Notes: generated by a model not told the origin, from the sequence alone. Numbered from the stretch's first letter, positions 27,807-37,154 are shown. The stretch is DNA of 64,000 nt from MRBY01 sp943371005 (GCA_943371005.1 CALRTB020000001.1:325621-389620), one strand, 5' to 3'. Program-made: numbers and translations.

Positions 27807-28756
27807 TACTGTTGCGCCGCTTGGATCAACTCCGCTCCCACAGGGGTGCCGACAAAACCAAGGAAAGCTTCAACCTGGGGGGAAGCGGGTTCTTGATAGG
27901 CGTAATAAAGGGTGCGGGTGTAGGGATAGAGATCCGATTCTGGCGTTACCCCATCGATGGGCACCGTTCTCACGGTTTGCTGATTGGCAATTTGGCTGTA
28001 AGTGGCATAACTGATCCCATCTGCGCCCAGGGCTTGCAAAATTGGCGTAGTGGCATCTTGTTCCATATTGGTGAAGTTAGGGCCACTCCCGAAGTTTGCC
28101 CCATTAAGTACCGTTTCTTGGAAAGTTTGATAAGTGCCACTCACCGGAGGCCGATTGATAACTCGGATTGTCCCTGTGGTTTTATCGGTGATCGCTGACC
28201 AATCAGTAAAATTCCCTTGAAAAATACCCTGCACCTGCTCCCCGGTCAGCCCCGTACTAAAGGGATTTTCCTTGGCGACCACAATGGCAATGGCATCGGT
28301 GGTAATGGCGATCGCCTTGAGGCCCTGTTGAATTTCCTCTGGTTGGAGGGGACGGGAGATCGCCGCGAGATCAATGTTGCCCGCAAGCAAATCTTCAATG
28401 CCTCGACTAGACCCATTAGCGGCAGTTTCAACACGGGTTTGGGGATATTGCAGCTCAAACCGATTTTTCAGGGCAGTATTAATCTGCACCATACTGGTAG
28501 AGCCAGAAATTTTCACCACTGTCCCTGGAGTGACCGTCGCTGGCGGACTAAAAGGATTGTCTGTCGCTTGGGAAGGACGGGCGATCGCCCCATCATTCGT
28601 TTCCGTTTCTGTGCCATTCGGCGCTAAACCTTGAAAGCCAGAACGGTTTAAAAACCACCAACCACCGCCCCCCAGAATTCCTAGGGTAACGATGAGGGCC
28701 AGCATCAGGGGCAACGTATCATTTTTTTGGGCCATGGTTGCTCTTACCGCGTACAT
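27806..28756 (-). CDS. PstS-like phosphate-type substrate-binding protein
   Basis: The protein has an N-terminal membrane anchor (about residues 15-38) and a Thr/Ser/Pro-rich linker. The PBP-like domain 2 starts at VKISGSTSMVQI and includes NGSSRGIEDL and VSGTYQTFQE, which match the anion-binding loops of PstS/SphX. Start choice: the ATG at 28756 has GAAGG 8 bases upstream, while an upstream ATG (28798) and a downstream ATG (28735) are also in frame. No pstC, pstA or pstB is nearby. The overlap with the kinase gene suggests a sensing rather than transport role. The ligand is inferred, not shown. Confidence 0.82.
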   Translation of the reverse strand: MYAVRATMAQKNDTLPLMLALIVTLGILGGGGWWFLNRSGFQGLAPNGTETETNDGAIARPSQATDNPFSPPATVTPGTVVKISGSTSMVQINTALKNRFELQYPQTRVETAANGSSRGIEDLLAGNIDLAAISRPLQPEEIQQGLKAIAITTDAIAIVVAKENPFSTGLTGEQVQGIFQGNFTDWSAITDKTTGTIRVINRPPVSGTYQTFQETVLNGANFGSGPNFTNMEQDATTPILQALGADGISYATYSQIANQQTVRTVPIDGVTPESDLYPYTRTLYYAYQEPASPQVEAFLGFVGTPVGAELIQAAQQ

Positions 28757-28845
28757 GGAATTTGCCTTCAGGATACCGTAATCACCCCGAAGGCGCACCG
28801 CAGCTAATCAATTTTTCTGAGAACAAACGAGACTAATTTACGGGG

Positions 28846-29544
28846 TTAATTATTATTGGGCACCGGACGGAACGGATAAAGGAAATTCAGGAGAGGGAAA
28901 AGATTCCGCGACTGCACCCAGAGCTTACCCTTACCGCTGAAACGACAAACTAAGCCTTCTCCACCAAGAATCCCTGTCCGTAGACTCCGGAAAGATAGGC
29001 CCCCAATCATTTCCACGTTGTATTGCAGCGTATCTTCAAAGGCGACAATGTAGCCCGTATCCACCACATAATCCCCTTCTACAGGAATCTCAATAATCGC
29101 CCCGTAGGAACTAAACCAAAAATCCCCTTGGCCCGATGCCCGCAGGAAAAAGATTGATTCTCCTGTAAAGAAACCCTTCAGCCCTTGGAATTTGGTATCG
29201 AGATCCACTGAGGGGCTAGAAGCGACAAAACCCGAAGACTGAACCATCAACCCCTTAGAACCGTCCAAATGGTAGTAGGTCACATCCCCCGGCACCCCCG
29301 GCGAGATATAGAGTTCTCCGGTGGTATTTCTGGCGGTAAATTCACTGATAAATAGGGATTCTCCACTGAACATCCGCCCGATACCCTTCACTAAGCCCCC
29401 CCGCATCTTCGATTTCATCTCGATGTTGGCATCCATTGCCGCCATTGCCCCCGCCTCCACAAGCAGGGTTTGGTTGGGCGGTAAGGTCACAATGAGCGAG
29501 GCATAGGAGGGGTTATTTTCAACGCGAAATTTAAACTGAGACAT
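28846..29544 (-). CDS. AIM24/TIGR00266 family protein, copy 3
   Basis: The 232-residue protein is an all-beta AIM24-type protein (PF01987). Family signatures include LLVEAGAMAAMDANIEM near the start, GESLFISEFTA, a central FFTGESIFFLRASGQGD and the end block GGEGLVCRFSGKGKLWVQSRN. Family function is unknown; the yeast namesake affects mitochondrial inner membrane organisation. It is the last of three tandem paralogues on this strand, 39 bases after copy 2. Confidence 0.9.
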   Translation of the reverse strand: MSQFKFRVENNPSYASLIVTLPPNQTLLVEAGAMAAMDANIEMKSKMRGGLVKGIGRMFSGESLFISEFTARNTTGELYISPGVPGDVTYYHLDGSKGLMVQSSGFVASSPSVDLDTKFQGLKGFFTGESIFFLRASGQGDFWFSSYGAIIEIPVEGDYVVDTGYIVAFEDTLQYNVEMIGGLSFRSLRTGILGGEGLVCRFSGKGKLWVQSRNLFPLLNFLYPFRPVPNNN

Positions 29545-29583
29545 AGTTTTTTAGCACTTTAAGCACTGGCTTCAAAGGACAAC

Positions 29584-30261
29584 TTAACGGGGTGGTAATT
29601 GGGAACCGACCAGGGAACCGAAGGCTCCAGGATTATGGGTTTGGCAGTAAAGTTTGCCTTTCCCCCGGAAGCGACAGACTAACCCTTCTCCGCCGAGGAA
29701 TGCACCGATCCAAGAGGGGTTTGCTTTGCCCACGGTGAAGCTCAGGCTCTTTTCAAAGGCAACGATATGGCCTGTATCAACGACGTATTCGCCGTCTACA
29801 TCCACTTCGTAAATGGCTCCAAAGGAAGTGACCACCAGAGGCCCTTGGCCGCTGATGCTGAGCCAAAAGATAGATTCCCCCGAAAAGAAGGATTTAAAGC
29901 CTTGCCAATCGAGATCAATGTCAACATTTGGGCCAGAGGCAAGGTAGGAAGAGGCCTGGACAACAAATTCATCGCCTCGCATTTCGTACAGGAGGAGATC
30001 TCCCATCAGCTTGGGAGCAAACCAAATTTCGCTGTTGGGTAAGGGCGCCCGGAAAACGCTCAAAAAGAGGGATTCCCCAGCAAGCATCCGTTTTAGCCCC
30101 CCCATAATGCCGCCCCCTTTGCCTTTACGGAGGGTTGTGCTGGCGTTGATATTGCCACTCATGGCAACCATTGCGCCGGCCTGGGCGATGATTTCTTCGC
30201 CAGCATCGAGGGTGACATGGGCGATCGCATTATCTGGTTGATGTAAGAGTTTAATTTCCAT
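29584..30261 (-). CDS. AIM24/TIGR00266 family protein, copy 2
   Basis: This 225-residue paralogue shares the same framework: EEIIAQAGAMVAMSGNI, a Gly/Lys-rich loop (KGKGGGIMGG), GESLFLSVFRAP, FFSGESIFWLSISGQG and GGEGLVCRFRGKGKLYCQT. The middle copy lies 9 bases after copy 1 and 39 before copy 3, so all three form a likely operon. The repeated GES and GEGL motifs mark the internal two-fold beta architecture. Confidence 0.9.
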   Translation of the reverse strand: MEIKLLHQPDNAIAHVTLDAGEEIIAQAGAMVAMSGNINASTTLRKGKGGGIMGGLKRMLAGESLFLSVFRAPLPNSEIWFAPKLMGDLLLYEMRGDEFVVQASSYLASGPNVDIDLDWQGFKSFFSGESIFWLSISGQGPLVVTSFGAIYEVDVDGEYVVDTGHIVAFEKSLSFTVGKANPSWIGAFLGGEGLVCRFRGKGKLYCQTHNPGAFGSLVGSQLPPR

Positions 30262-30270
30262 AGCTACCCC

Positions 30271-30933
30271 CTAACGACATTTTGGACGTAAAAAGCCCAC
30301 AAGACCCGACACACTCCGCGATTGGAGATAGATTCGGCCACGGCCCTTGAGTTTATTCACCAGACCTTCGCCGGAGGTGAGGGAACCAAATAAGCCCCCA
30401 GACATCCGGATATTCATAGTGATGCCCGGATCGTAGGCAACGAGGTGGCTATTATCGACGATAAATTCCCCTGCAATTTGTTTTTCGATGATGCCGCCGT
30501 AGCAGCCATAAAAGACCCGGCCGCTGCCTGTAAATTGCAGTTTAAATAGACCTTCTCCTGCGAACCAACTGGCAAAACCAGCCCAACGGATTCCCATTTT
30601 TGCGCCGGGGGTATGGGCGATGTAGGCACCTGGCTGAAAACAGATCGGCCCCTGGGACAAATCAATGCGGTGAATATCACCAACCATTGACTGGGTTAAA
30701 ATGACAGTCTGGGGCCGCTGACTCGTGTTGCGATAAACATTCACGAATAGGGATTCGCCCCCAAATAACCGACGGAGAATCGCCGGGAAAAAGCCCCCCG
30801 AAAATTCAGCTTTCATTGAGATTCCGCCATCCATGCTGACCATTGCCCCGGATTCGGCTGTGAGCTGTTCGCCGGGTTCGAGGGTGACAAATAGACAGGC
30901 AAAGGCGGGTTTGTAGCGGATTTCGTATTTCAC
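30271..30933 (-). CDS. AIM24/TIGR00266 family protein, copy 1
   Basis: First gene of the AIM24 trio, 220 residues. Motifs are EQLTAESGAMVSMDGGISM, GGESLFVNVYRN, WFAGEGLFKLQFTGSGRVF and SGEGLVNKLKGRGRIYLQSRS. It is the most divergent of the three in the C-terminal block, where NKL-KGRG replaces CRF-GKGK. The three copies may form a hetero-oligomer; that is inference from the tandem arrangement. Confidence 0.9.
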   Translation of the reverse strand: MKYEIRYKPAFACLFVTLEPGEQLTAESGAMVSMDGGISMKAEFSGGFFPAILRRLFGGESLFVNVYRNTSQRPQTVILTQSMVGDIHRIDLSQGPICFQPGAYIAHTPGAKMGIRWAGFASWFAGEGLFKLQFTGSGRVFYGCYGGIIEKQIAGEFIVDNSHLVAYDPGITMNIRMSGGLFGSLTSGEGLVNKLKGRGRIYLQSRSVSGLVGFLRPKCR

Positions 30934-31125
30934 CGTGACTCCACCATGATGAGAGTTTGAACAAACTAACCCAATACAGGCTAATTCCCCTTATTTTTAG
31001 CAGGGCAATGGGAGCGGAGAAATATTTGTTAAGGTTGCTTAATATTCAGGGCAATCATTCTCCCCAGCGGCGATTGCCTCAAAATGTTAAGATATGTAAA
31101 GAAAAACTCATTTAAAAAAATAACC

Positions 31126-31449
31126 ATGTTTTCTCCAGAACCCGCCGATGAAAAGCAACTTTTAAAGGCTGTGCTGGCCCCACTTTTGGATGATTTTCTC
31201 TACTGGTTCGATCTGTCCCTAAAGGCCCTCGAAAAAAAATCCTTGAGTTTTATGGCCCCTGCCGAACAGGAGGACTTAATCGCCCGCATCCGCCAGGCCC
31301 AAGGCGAGGTTATGGCCACCAAGTCTTTGTTTCAGGCAACGGATGGGAATGCTGGGGTCGATGTTCAGGTGTTGATGCCCTGGCATCAATTGGTTTCTGA
31401 ATGTTGGCAAGTGGCCCAAAAGCGGCGGCAGTTAGAAGGAGAGGCTTAA
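31126..31449 (+). CDS. DUF2605 family protein
   Basis: The 107-residue product (from the ATG at 31126; an in-frame ATG at 31084 gives 121) is acidic and helical. MFSPEP, VLAPLLDDFLYWFDLS, QATDG and LMPWHQLVSECWQV fit the cyanobacteria-specific DUF2605 family, of unknown function. I prefer the inner start because the family begins at MFSPEP and the extra residues are Lys-rich and AT-encoded. The next gene follows after 34 bases on the same strand. Confidence 0.75.
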   Translation: MFSPEPADEKQLLKAVLAPLLDDFLYWFDLSLKALEKKSLSFMAPAEQEDLIARIRQAQGEVMATKSLFQATDGNAGVDVQVLMPWHQLVSECWQVAQKRRQLEGEA

Positions 31450-31483
31450 ATTGATTGCGCCTGTTTATACTCGGTAAATAATC

Positions 31484-32080
31484 ATGTCTGTAACGTTTGA
31501 ATTGGCTCCTTGGCGATCGCCCCTGGCCCGGGCTTTGCACCGTAATAAAAGTCAGCCCCACCATCGCTTTTTTCAGTTGGCAACCGTAGCACCGACGGGA
31601 AAACCCAGTAATCGTACAGTGGTTTTTCGAGGGTTTCTCGACGGGAGCAATGATCTCAAAATCATTACGGATCAGCGCAGCGAAAAAATAAACCACTTCA
31701 CCACTAGCTCCGATGCCGAAATTGCTTGGTATTTCACCAAAACCAGAGAACAATTTCGTTTTAGTGGCCAAATCATTATGGTTACGGCGCAAAGCTCGTC
31801 ATCACGACTCAATCGCACCAGACAGCAAACCTGGCAAGCCCTTTCTGATGCGGCCCGAGCCCAATTTTTCTGGCCCCAGCCCGGCGATCGCCGCAGCGAA
31901 AATTTAGCTGATTTTCACCCGGACGCAATCAATGAGCAAGAACCCGTTTCTAATTTCGTGCTTCTCCTCTTTCAGGTAACAAAAGTGGATCACTTAGAAC
32001 TGCGGGGCAACCCCCAAAATCGCTTTCTATATCACATCACAGCCGACGGTATTTGGCAGCAAAATTCGGTTAATCCCTAG
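31484..32080 (+). CDS. Pyridoxamine-phosphate-oxidase-like FMN protein
   Basis: The 198-residue protein resembles the Pyridox_oxase_2 (Alr4036-type) family, with a split-barrel FMN-binding fold. Signs are the start APWRSPLARALHRN, the FMN-site stretch QLATVAPTGKPSNRTVVFRGF and ITDQRSEKINH, and the C-terminal RFLYHITADGIWQ. True pyridoxine oxidase activity is not assured; many members are flavin reductases or heme-related. It overlaps the end of modA by 11 bases, tail to tail. Confidence 0.8.
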   Translation: MSVTFELAPWRSPLARALHRNKSQPHHRFFQLATVAPTGKPSNRTVVFRGFLDGSNDLKIITDQRSEKINHFTTSSDAEIAWYFTKTREQFRFSGQIIMVTAQSSSSRLNRTRQQTWQALSDAARAQFFWPQPGDRRSENLADFHPDAINEQEPVSNFVLLLFQVTKVDHLELRGNPQNRFLYHITADGIWQQNSVNP

Positions 32081-32861
32081 GGGAAAGAAAGCCATATTTT
32101 TGCAAAATAGCTTGACCCTGTTGCCCTAAAATAAAATCGATAAAAAGTTGCCCTTGGGCCTGATTTAGTGAAGCTTTAATCGGGGCGATCGCATATAAAA
32201 TTGAGCCTGTCAGTTCTGCCGGAAAAGATTCAATCACTCGCAGATTAGATTGCTGAAAAATATCTGTTTGGTAGACAAATCCCGCTGTTACAGATTGATT
32301 TTGAACATAGGTTAAAACTTGCCGTACGTTCTCCCCAAAGACTAATTTTTGGGACTGCTCTAGGGTTTGGTAGAGTTGGGGATATTTTTCTAAGAGATTT
32401 GCAGCATATCGCCCTGCTGGTACTGTTTTCGGATTACCCAGCGCAACTTTTGAGACCTCCTCACCAGCTAAATCTGCTAAGCGATTCAGTTGTGGTTGGC
32501 TTTGTTGATTTTGAATCAGAACGAGTTGATTTTCTGCAAAAATTTGGATTGTTTCTGCTGCGATAAACCCTTTTTGGGCTAGGGATTCCACAGGTTCTAG
32601 GGCGGCGCTGGCAAAAATATCAATGGGAGCTTGTTGCTCAATTTGCCTTTGTAACGTCCCGGAAGCAGCGGTATTAAATTGAATTGCAATATCTGGATGC
32701 TGTGCTTGAAACTCGGTGCGAAGCTCTGCCATAACATCTGTCAGGGAAGTGGCGATCGCCACCACTAAAGTCGGCTGAGAATTACCCAAGGTACAACTAC
32801 ATAGACCGATAACCAGGGCAGTAATTAAACCCAAAACAACATGGGACAGTTTGAATTTCAT
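32070..32861 (-). CDS. modA: Molybdate ABC transporter substrate-binding protein
   Basis: The 263-residue lipoprotein has a signal peptide ending in an LCSC lipobox (acylation at Cys23). The mature part shows ModA features: VVAIATSLTDVMAELRTEFQ, FNTAASGTLQRQIEQQAPIDIFASAA and the Tyr-containing SVTAGFVYQTD. These residues line the oxyanion site in ModA/WtpA. Its start overlaps the end of mlaE by 4 bases (ATGA), so the two are coupled. The permease modB and ATPase modC are not in the window. Tungstate or another oxyanion remains possible. Confidence 0.88.
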   Translation of the reverse strand: MKFKLSHVVLGLITALVIGLCSCTLGNSQPTLVVAIATSLTDVMAELRTEFQAQHPDIAIQFNTAASGTLQRQIEQQAPIDIFASAALEPVESLAQKGFIAAETIQIFAENQLVLIQNQQSQPQLNRLADLAGEEVSKVALGNPKTVPAGRYAANLLEKYPQLYQTLEQSQKLVFGENVRQVLTYVQNQSVTAGFVYQTDIFQQSNLRVIESFPAELTGSILYAIAPIKASLNQAQGQLFIDFILGQQGQAILQKYGFLSPRD

Positions 32862-33652
32862 CCCACCAAGGCACTACCTAACCCTTGGAACATCAACCAA
32901 GACAGGAAAAAATTAGCAATAAAAATCGCCAACAGAGAAGTAACAACAGCCGTCGTTGTAGATTGTCCTACACCTTTTGCACCCCCAGTCGTTGTTAAGC
33001 CCCAACTGCAACCAATGACGGCAATTAATCCCCCGAAAACAACAGATTTGAGCATGGCACTGATGATGTCCCAATATTCCAAAAAACTCTGGGCCGAGTT
33101 GATAAAAATTGATTGGGGAATCTGATATAAATTCATAGCGATAATTAAGCCGCCTGCCATCCCCGTAAGGAGCGATAAAACCGTCAATAAAGGCAACATT
33201 AAACAGCAGGCCAAAAAGCGGGGCACCACCAAATAGTCAATCGGATCCGTGCGCAAAATATGCAACGCATCAATTTGTTCTGTGACCCGCATCGTGCCAA
33301 TCTCCGCCGCAAAAGCCGAGCCGACCCGCCCCGCCAGTACCACCGCCGTCAACACAGGCGCTAGCTCCCGGGACAGAGAAAGGCCCAAGACGCCTCCCAC
33401 CGCTGTTCCCGCGCCGAAATAAATAAATTCCCGGGCCACCTGGATCGTAAAAACCATACCGACAAATCCAGCCGTGACTAGAGCAATGAGCAAGGAATCA
33501 GGCCCCACCGCCGCCATTTGTTCAATGGTAATGCGTCGATTAAAGCGCCCCCGCAGGAGATGCACGATAACTTGCCCCCCTAGGAGGGTTGCGGCAACTA
33601 ACCGCTCAAACCATTTCCCGAGGGAGCTTTTTGATCTGCGTTGGCTGGTCAT
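32858..33652 (-). CDS. mlaE: MlaE-family lipid transport permease
   Basis: The 264-residue membrane protein belongs to the MlaE/TGD1 permease family (about five helices). The family block is present: GFVGMVFTIQVAREF, SLSRELAPVLTAVVLAGRVGSAFAAEIGTMRVTEQIDAL, and the C-terminal CSWGLTTTGGAKGVGQSTTTAVV. These permeases move lipids between membranes with an MCE protein and an ATPase, neither present here. It follows the pilG-H-I-J genes with a 110-base gap, the same order I recall for slr1045 in Synechocystis. Confidence 0.92.
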   Translation of the reverse strand: MTSQRRSKSSLGKWFERLVAATLLGGQVIVHLLRGRFNRRITIEQMAAVGPDSLLIALVTAGFVGMVFTIQVAREFIYFGAGTAVGGVLGLSLSRELAPVLTAVVLAGRVGSAFAAEIGTMRVTEQIDALHILRTDPIDYLVVPRFLACCLMLPLLTVLSLLTGMAGGLIIAMNLYQIPQSIFINSAQSFLEYWDIISAMLKSVVFGGLIAVIGCSWGLTTTGGAKGVGQSTTTAVVTSLLAIFIANFFLSWLMFQGLGSALVG

Positions 33653-33762
33653 AGGTGATCGGATGAGACAACTGGAGAATTAAAAAATAAAAGGCAAAGA
33701 GAAAAGGCGATCGCCAAACTTTATGAAAATTTCATTGGCATGAACGCCATTGCCCAATCATA

Positions 33763-36477
33763 TTACGCCTCATCCGTGGATTCTATGCGGAATCGCTCCA
33801 CAGAAGCCAGTAGATCCCGGGCGATGCCCACCAACTTTTGTAACGATCCGGCCACCCGCTGGGATTCTCGGGAGGTTTCCTGGGCCGTTAACTCCACCGA
33901 TTGCATTACCTGGGCCACGGCGCGAGAATTTTCCCGCTGTTCAACGGTATCCGCCGTAATTGAGCGCACCAGGGCATCAATGCGGTTTGAGACCTGAATA
34001 ATGTCCTCTAGGGATTGTTTCGCCTGTTCAGCCCGTTTGGTACCGTCAATAACCTGCTGGGTACCCTCCTCCATCGCAATCATGACCGAGCTTGTTTCAC
34101 TTTGGATTTGTAAAACAATTTGCTCGATTTCCTTCAGGGCTTTTGCAGAACGGTCTGCCAACTGACGGACTTCATCGGCCACAATGGCAAAGCCTTTTCC
34201 TGACTCCCCGGCCCGGGCCGCCTCAATGGACGCATTCAACGCGAGGAGGTTTGTACGGGACGCAATCTGGGAGACCACCGCGACAATTTTAGAAATTTCT
34301 TGGGAAGACTCGGCCAGGCGTTTTACCTTACGGGCTGTTTCGGCCACCGTTTCTCGGATTTGTAAAATCCCGGCTACGGTGTGCTCTACGGATTCTCCCC
34401 CCTTGAGGGCTGTACTCGAAGCAGTTCGGGCGACTTCTTCGGCTTCCCGGGCGTTTTCAGCAACCCGCTGGATCGAATCTGTCATCATCTGTACCGAGTT
34501 GAGGGTGACAGCTAATTCTTCGGCTTGACGGAGGGCATCACTGGATAGGCCCCGGGCAAAGGATTCACTGTCGGCGGCGTTTTTATTCACCTGGCGCGCC
34601 GCCTGTTTTACCTGTTGAACAATTTCCCGGAGATTTTGAATGGTGAGGTTAAAGGCATCAGCGACGGCCCCTAAGACGTCGGCAGTGACCTCTGCTTGGA
34701 CGGTAAAGTCTCCCCGGGCGGCCCCTTCTACATCATCAAGGAGGCGAATCACCTGACGCTGGAGGTCTTCTTTGGATTGCTCTGTCTCTTCGGCTCGCCG
34801 TTGGGCTTCGCTGGTGGTATTCAAGATCACCCGGGCCATTTTATTAAAGCCTGTGGCTAAAGCTCCAAATTCATCCTCCGCAAAAACCGCTGCTTTGACA
34901 TTGAGATTTCCCTGGGAGACTGCATCAAACTGGTTTTGGAGGTTATCGGTGCTGCGTTTGATTTGCCGGGTTGTTAACTGCCCAAAAAAGAGGGTCGTAC
35001 CAAAGCTAGCAGCCCCAGCTAATAAGCTCGTGAGTAAACCTGTTTTCGCTACGGGCCAGAGGGCTTGGGGCCGTTGTTCGGCTGGAGTTGTTTGAAAGAC
35101 GCCCACGGTCACAATCAAGGTGGCGATCGCCGAGGCCGCAGCGGCTCCAGTCGCGGTAAACAATTGTTTTTTCTGGAGAGGCACATTTTCAAACCAGGCC
35201 AAATATCCTTTGGGAGTTTCCGCGACAACTTCCTGGGCTTTATTAGAAACAGTAAAATCTGTCCCCAATCCACCAGAAACACTATCTTCTCCCAGGGTGA
35301 TAAACAGGCTATCGTCTTCCGTGAGGCCCAATTCTTCAGGAAAATCATCAAAATTAAATTCCCCTGAGGTCGTCGGTGTTTCTAGGGGCGCTTCGAACAG
35401 GCCTGTATCCGGCATTTTTTGGTCATCATCGAGGATATCCGAGCCAAGATCGCCAAAATCATCTAGATCTTGCCCGTTGAGGATCCCAAATTCTTCAAGA
35501 AAACCCCCTTCATCCTGTTTCGGTAGTTCTTCTGGCTCATCAAATAGTTCTGCACCAAGGCTACCCAGGCTAATTTCATCATCGAAATCATCGGTGTCAT
35601 CAGAGGATAGCGAATCAGACGCAAAACTGGGGTGGACCGCCTCATCAAATGTTAATTCGTTTGCATCGGCTAAAGGCGGATTTTCGAGCCAAGTGGGGGA
35701 CTCGCTTTCAAAATCTAGGGGGGCAGTTTCTACTACATCAAAATGGTCTGGGTCAGCCGGGATTCTGCCGTTTTCATTCGTCGGCGACCAGTCTAGATCA
35801 AAGGGAGATGTATCCCCATTCCCCAGGAGATCACTGTCTTCCTCGAGGCCGGCAGCACTATCGAATTCAACCAATTCGTCTTCATTAAATTCAATAAACT
35901 CACCAGCTTCGGATTCAAAAAAGGGATCATTGAGGGACTGATTTAAGCCGGATTCGGGGGGGCGATCGCCACCAGGATGGGCCACCAAAAAAGTTTCTTC
36001 ATCCTCCGGAAAATTTCTCAGGGGCAATTCTGGTTCTGCCCATTGCGCTGCGTAATCATCTGCATCGGCGGGGATCGCTGGTTCCCCGGATGCCGCGATA
36101 AAGTTTTCTGGGGCTTCGTAGGCTTCTGTGTTCGGGTAGTCTTCTGGCTGGGTGAGAGTCGGTTGTCCGCCAGTAGTTTCCCGGTAGCCATTGACTTGAT
36201 CACTGTAGGCATTGACCTGGGCCAAACCTTGGCGGGCGTATTCATGGTAGTCCCGCTGGTTGGTCACATCCAAAACCCGGTGGTAAAACGCGGAGGCTCG
36301 TCCTAAATCCTGTAAACCGAGGGAAATATGGCCACTCAAAAGCAGTAAATGGGGATCGTCCGGGTAGTCTTTGAGCAACTGATTGGCGATCGCCTCTGCT
36401 TCAGGCAAATTATTCTGATAATAGGCCTTCTGGGCCTCAGCATACTCTTTTGAATAATCAGTGGTGCTGGGCGGCAT
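33763..36477 (-). CDS. pilJ: Methyl-accepting chemotaxis protein of the pilus system
   Basis: The 904-residue chemoreceptor starts with TPR-like helices (about 1-110). An acidic Asp/Glu/Ser-rich region of roughly 300 residues follows, then two transmembrane helices near 440-465 and 475-505, HAMP-like helices, and the MCP signalling hairpin with tip RTNLLALNASIEAARAGESG near 739-775. No periplasmic ligand domain exists between the helices, so sensing must be by the cytoplasmic N-terminal region or by partners. This matches cyanobacterial PilJ/HmpD/TaxD2 receptors that control type IV pilus motility. It lies fourth in the pil set, 140 bases after pilI. Confidence 0.92.
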   Translation of the reverse strand: MPPSTTDYSKEYAEAQKAYYQNNLPEAEAIANQLLKDYPDDPHLLLLSGHISLGLQDLGRASAFYHRVLDVTNQRDYHEYARQGLAQVNAYSDQVNGYRETTGGQPTLTQPEDYPNTEAYEAPENFIAASGEPAIPADADDYAAQWAEPELPLRNFPEDEETFLVAHPGGDRPPESGLNQSLNDPFFESEAGEFIEFNEDELVEFDSAAGLEEDSDLLGNGDTSPFDLDWSPTNENGRIPADPDHFDVVETAPLDFESESPTWLENPPLADANELTFDEAVHPSFASDSLSSDDTDDFDDEISLGSLGAELFDEPEELPKQDEGGFLEEFGILNGQDLDDFGDLGSDILDDDQKMPDTGLFEAPLETPTTSGEFNFDDFPEELGLTEDDSLFITLGEDSVSGGLGTDFTVSNKAQEVVAETPKGYLAWFENVPLQKKQLFTATGAAAASAIATLIVTVGVFQTTPAEQRPQALWPVAKTGLLTSLLAGAASFGTTLFFGQLTTRQIKRSTDNLQNQFDAVSQGNLNVKAAVFAEDEFGALATGFNKMARVILNTTSEAQRRAEETEQSKEDLQRQVIRLLDDVEGAARGDFTVQAEVTADVLGAVADAFNLTIQNLREIVQQVKQAARQVNKNAADSESFARGLSSDALRQAEELAVTLNSVQMMTDSIQRVAENAREAEEVARTASSTALKGGESVEHTVAGILQIRETVAETARKVKRLAESSQEISKIVAVVSQIASRTNLLALNASIEAARAGESGKGFAIVADEVRQLADRSAKALKEIEQIVLQIQSETSSVMIAMEEGTQQVIDGTKRAEQAKQSLEDIIQVSNRIDALVRSITADTVEQRENSRAVAQVMQSVELTAQETSRESQRVAGSLQKLVGIARDLLASVERFRIESTDEA

Positions 36478-36617
36478 CGGGTTCCCTCCTGGACTGGCAC
36501 ATTTTTAGGATTATCTTACTGAGCGCTGCACAAACTTTTTAACGGATGCAAAACGTATTTTTAATGTAATCTACTTTCTCGCAGATCACAGCACCACCGC
36601 AGTAAGTATTAACACCC

Positions 36618-37154
36618 TTATGTTGCCCACCGAGCCGATCTTAAAATCGCCACATGGTCTAACAAATGCCAAGATTTGCTGGCATCATCACCATCGGCCC
36701 AGATCCCCCGCACAAATGGGGCCATCACATCCGATAAATCGCTGAGTTGAATTTGCAACGTTTCCGCAGAAAGCCACTGCATCCCTTGCATTTCTTCGAC
36801 AGCTAAACCCAGCAACATATCTTGGTCTTCGATTGCAATCACTGGAATTTCGGCGCGGTCTGTCCGCAAAGGGGCACTATCTCCCAAAAATTGTCCTAGA
36901 TCTGCAACCCAAATGACCTGACCCCGGAGATTAATCGTCCCCAACAGCAGTGGCGAAACATTGGGAATCGGGGTGATGCGATCCGGTGATTGTTGCATCA
37001 CTTCTCGAATGCCAAACGCCGGCAGCACAAAACCAGTCCCAGAGGGAAGCTGGAATTTGAGGTGTAGCTCCCCTTCCGGGCTTTCTAAACCCTGTAACTG
37101 GGTTTCTAAAGGTGTCAGGTTTTGTTGTAAGGAACTGTCATCAGTTGTAGACAT
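36618..37154 (-). CDS. pilI: CheW-like coupling protein
   Basis: The 178-residue protein is a single CheW domain: LPAFGIREVMQ, ITPIPNVSPLLLGTINLRGQVIWVADLGQFLG and the Val/Glu-rich VEEMQGMQWL. CheW proteins link chemoreceptors to a CheA kinase. It sits between pilH and pilJ, as in the cyanobacterial pil/hmp loci, and should connect PilJ to a PilL kinase encoded elsewhere. Confidence 0.92.
   Translation of the reverse strand: MSTTDDSSLQQNLTPLETQLQGLESPEGELHLKFQLPSGTGFVLPAFGIREVMQQSPDRITPIPNVSPLLLGTINLRGQVIWVADLGQFLGDSAPLRTDRAEIPVIAIEDQDMLLGLAVEEMQGMQWLSAETLQIQLSDLSDVMAPFVRGIWADGDDASKSWHLLDHVAILRSARWAT

Noticed and set aside
35120..35941. 273-codon frame opposite pilJ, rich in Ser
   Set aside because: It is the complement of the acidic Asp/Glu/Ser-coding part of pilJ; the Ser-rich composition follows from that.
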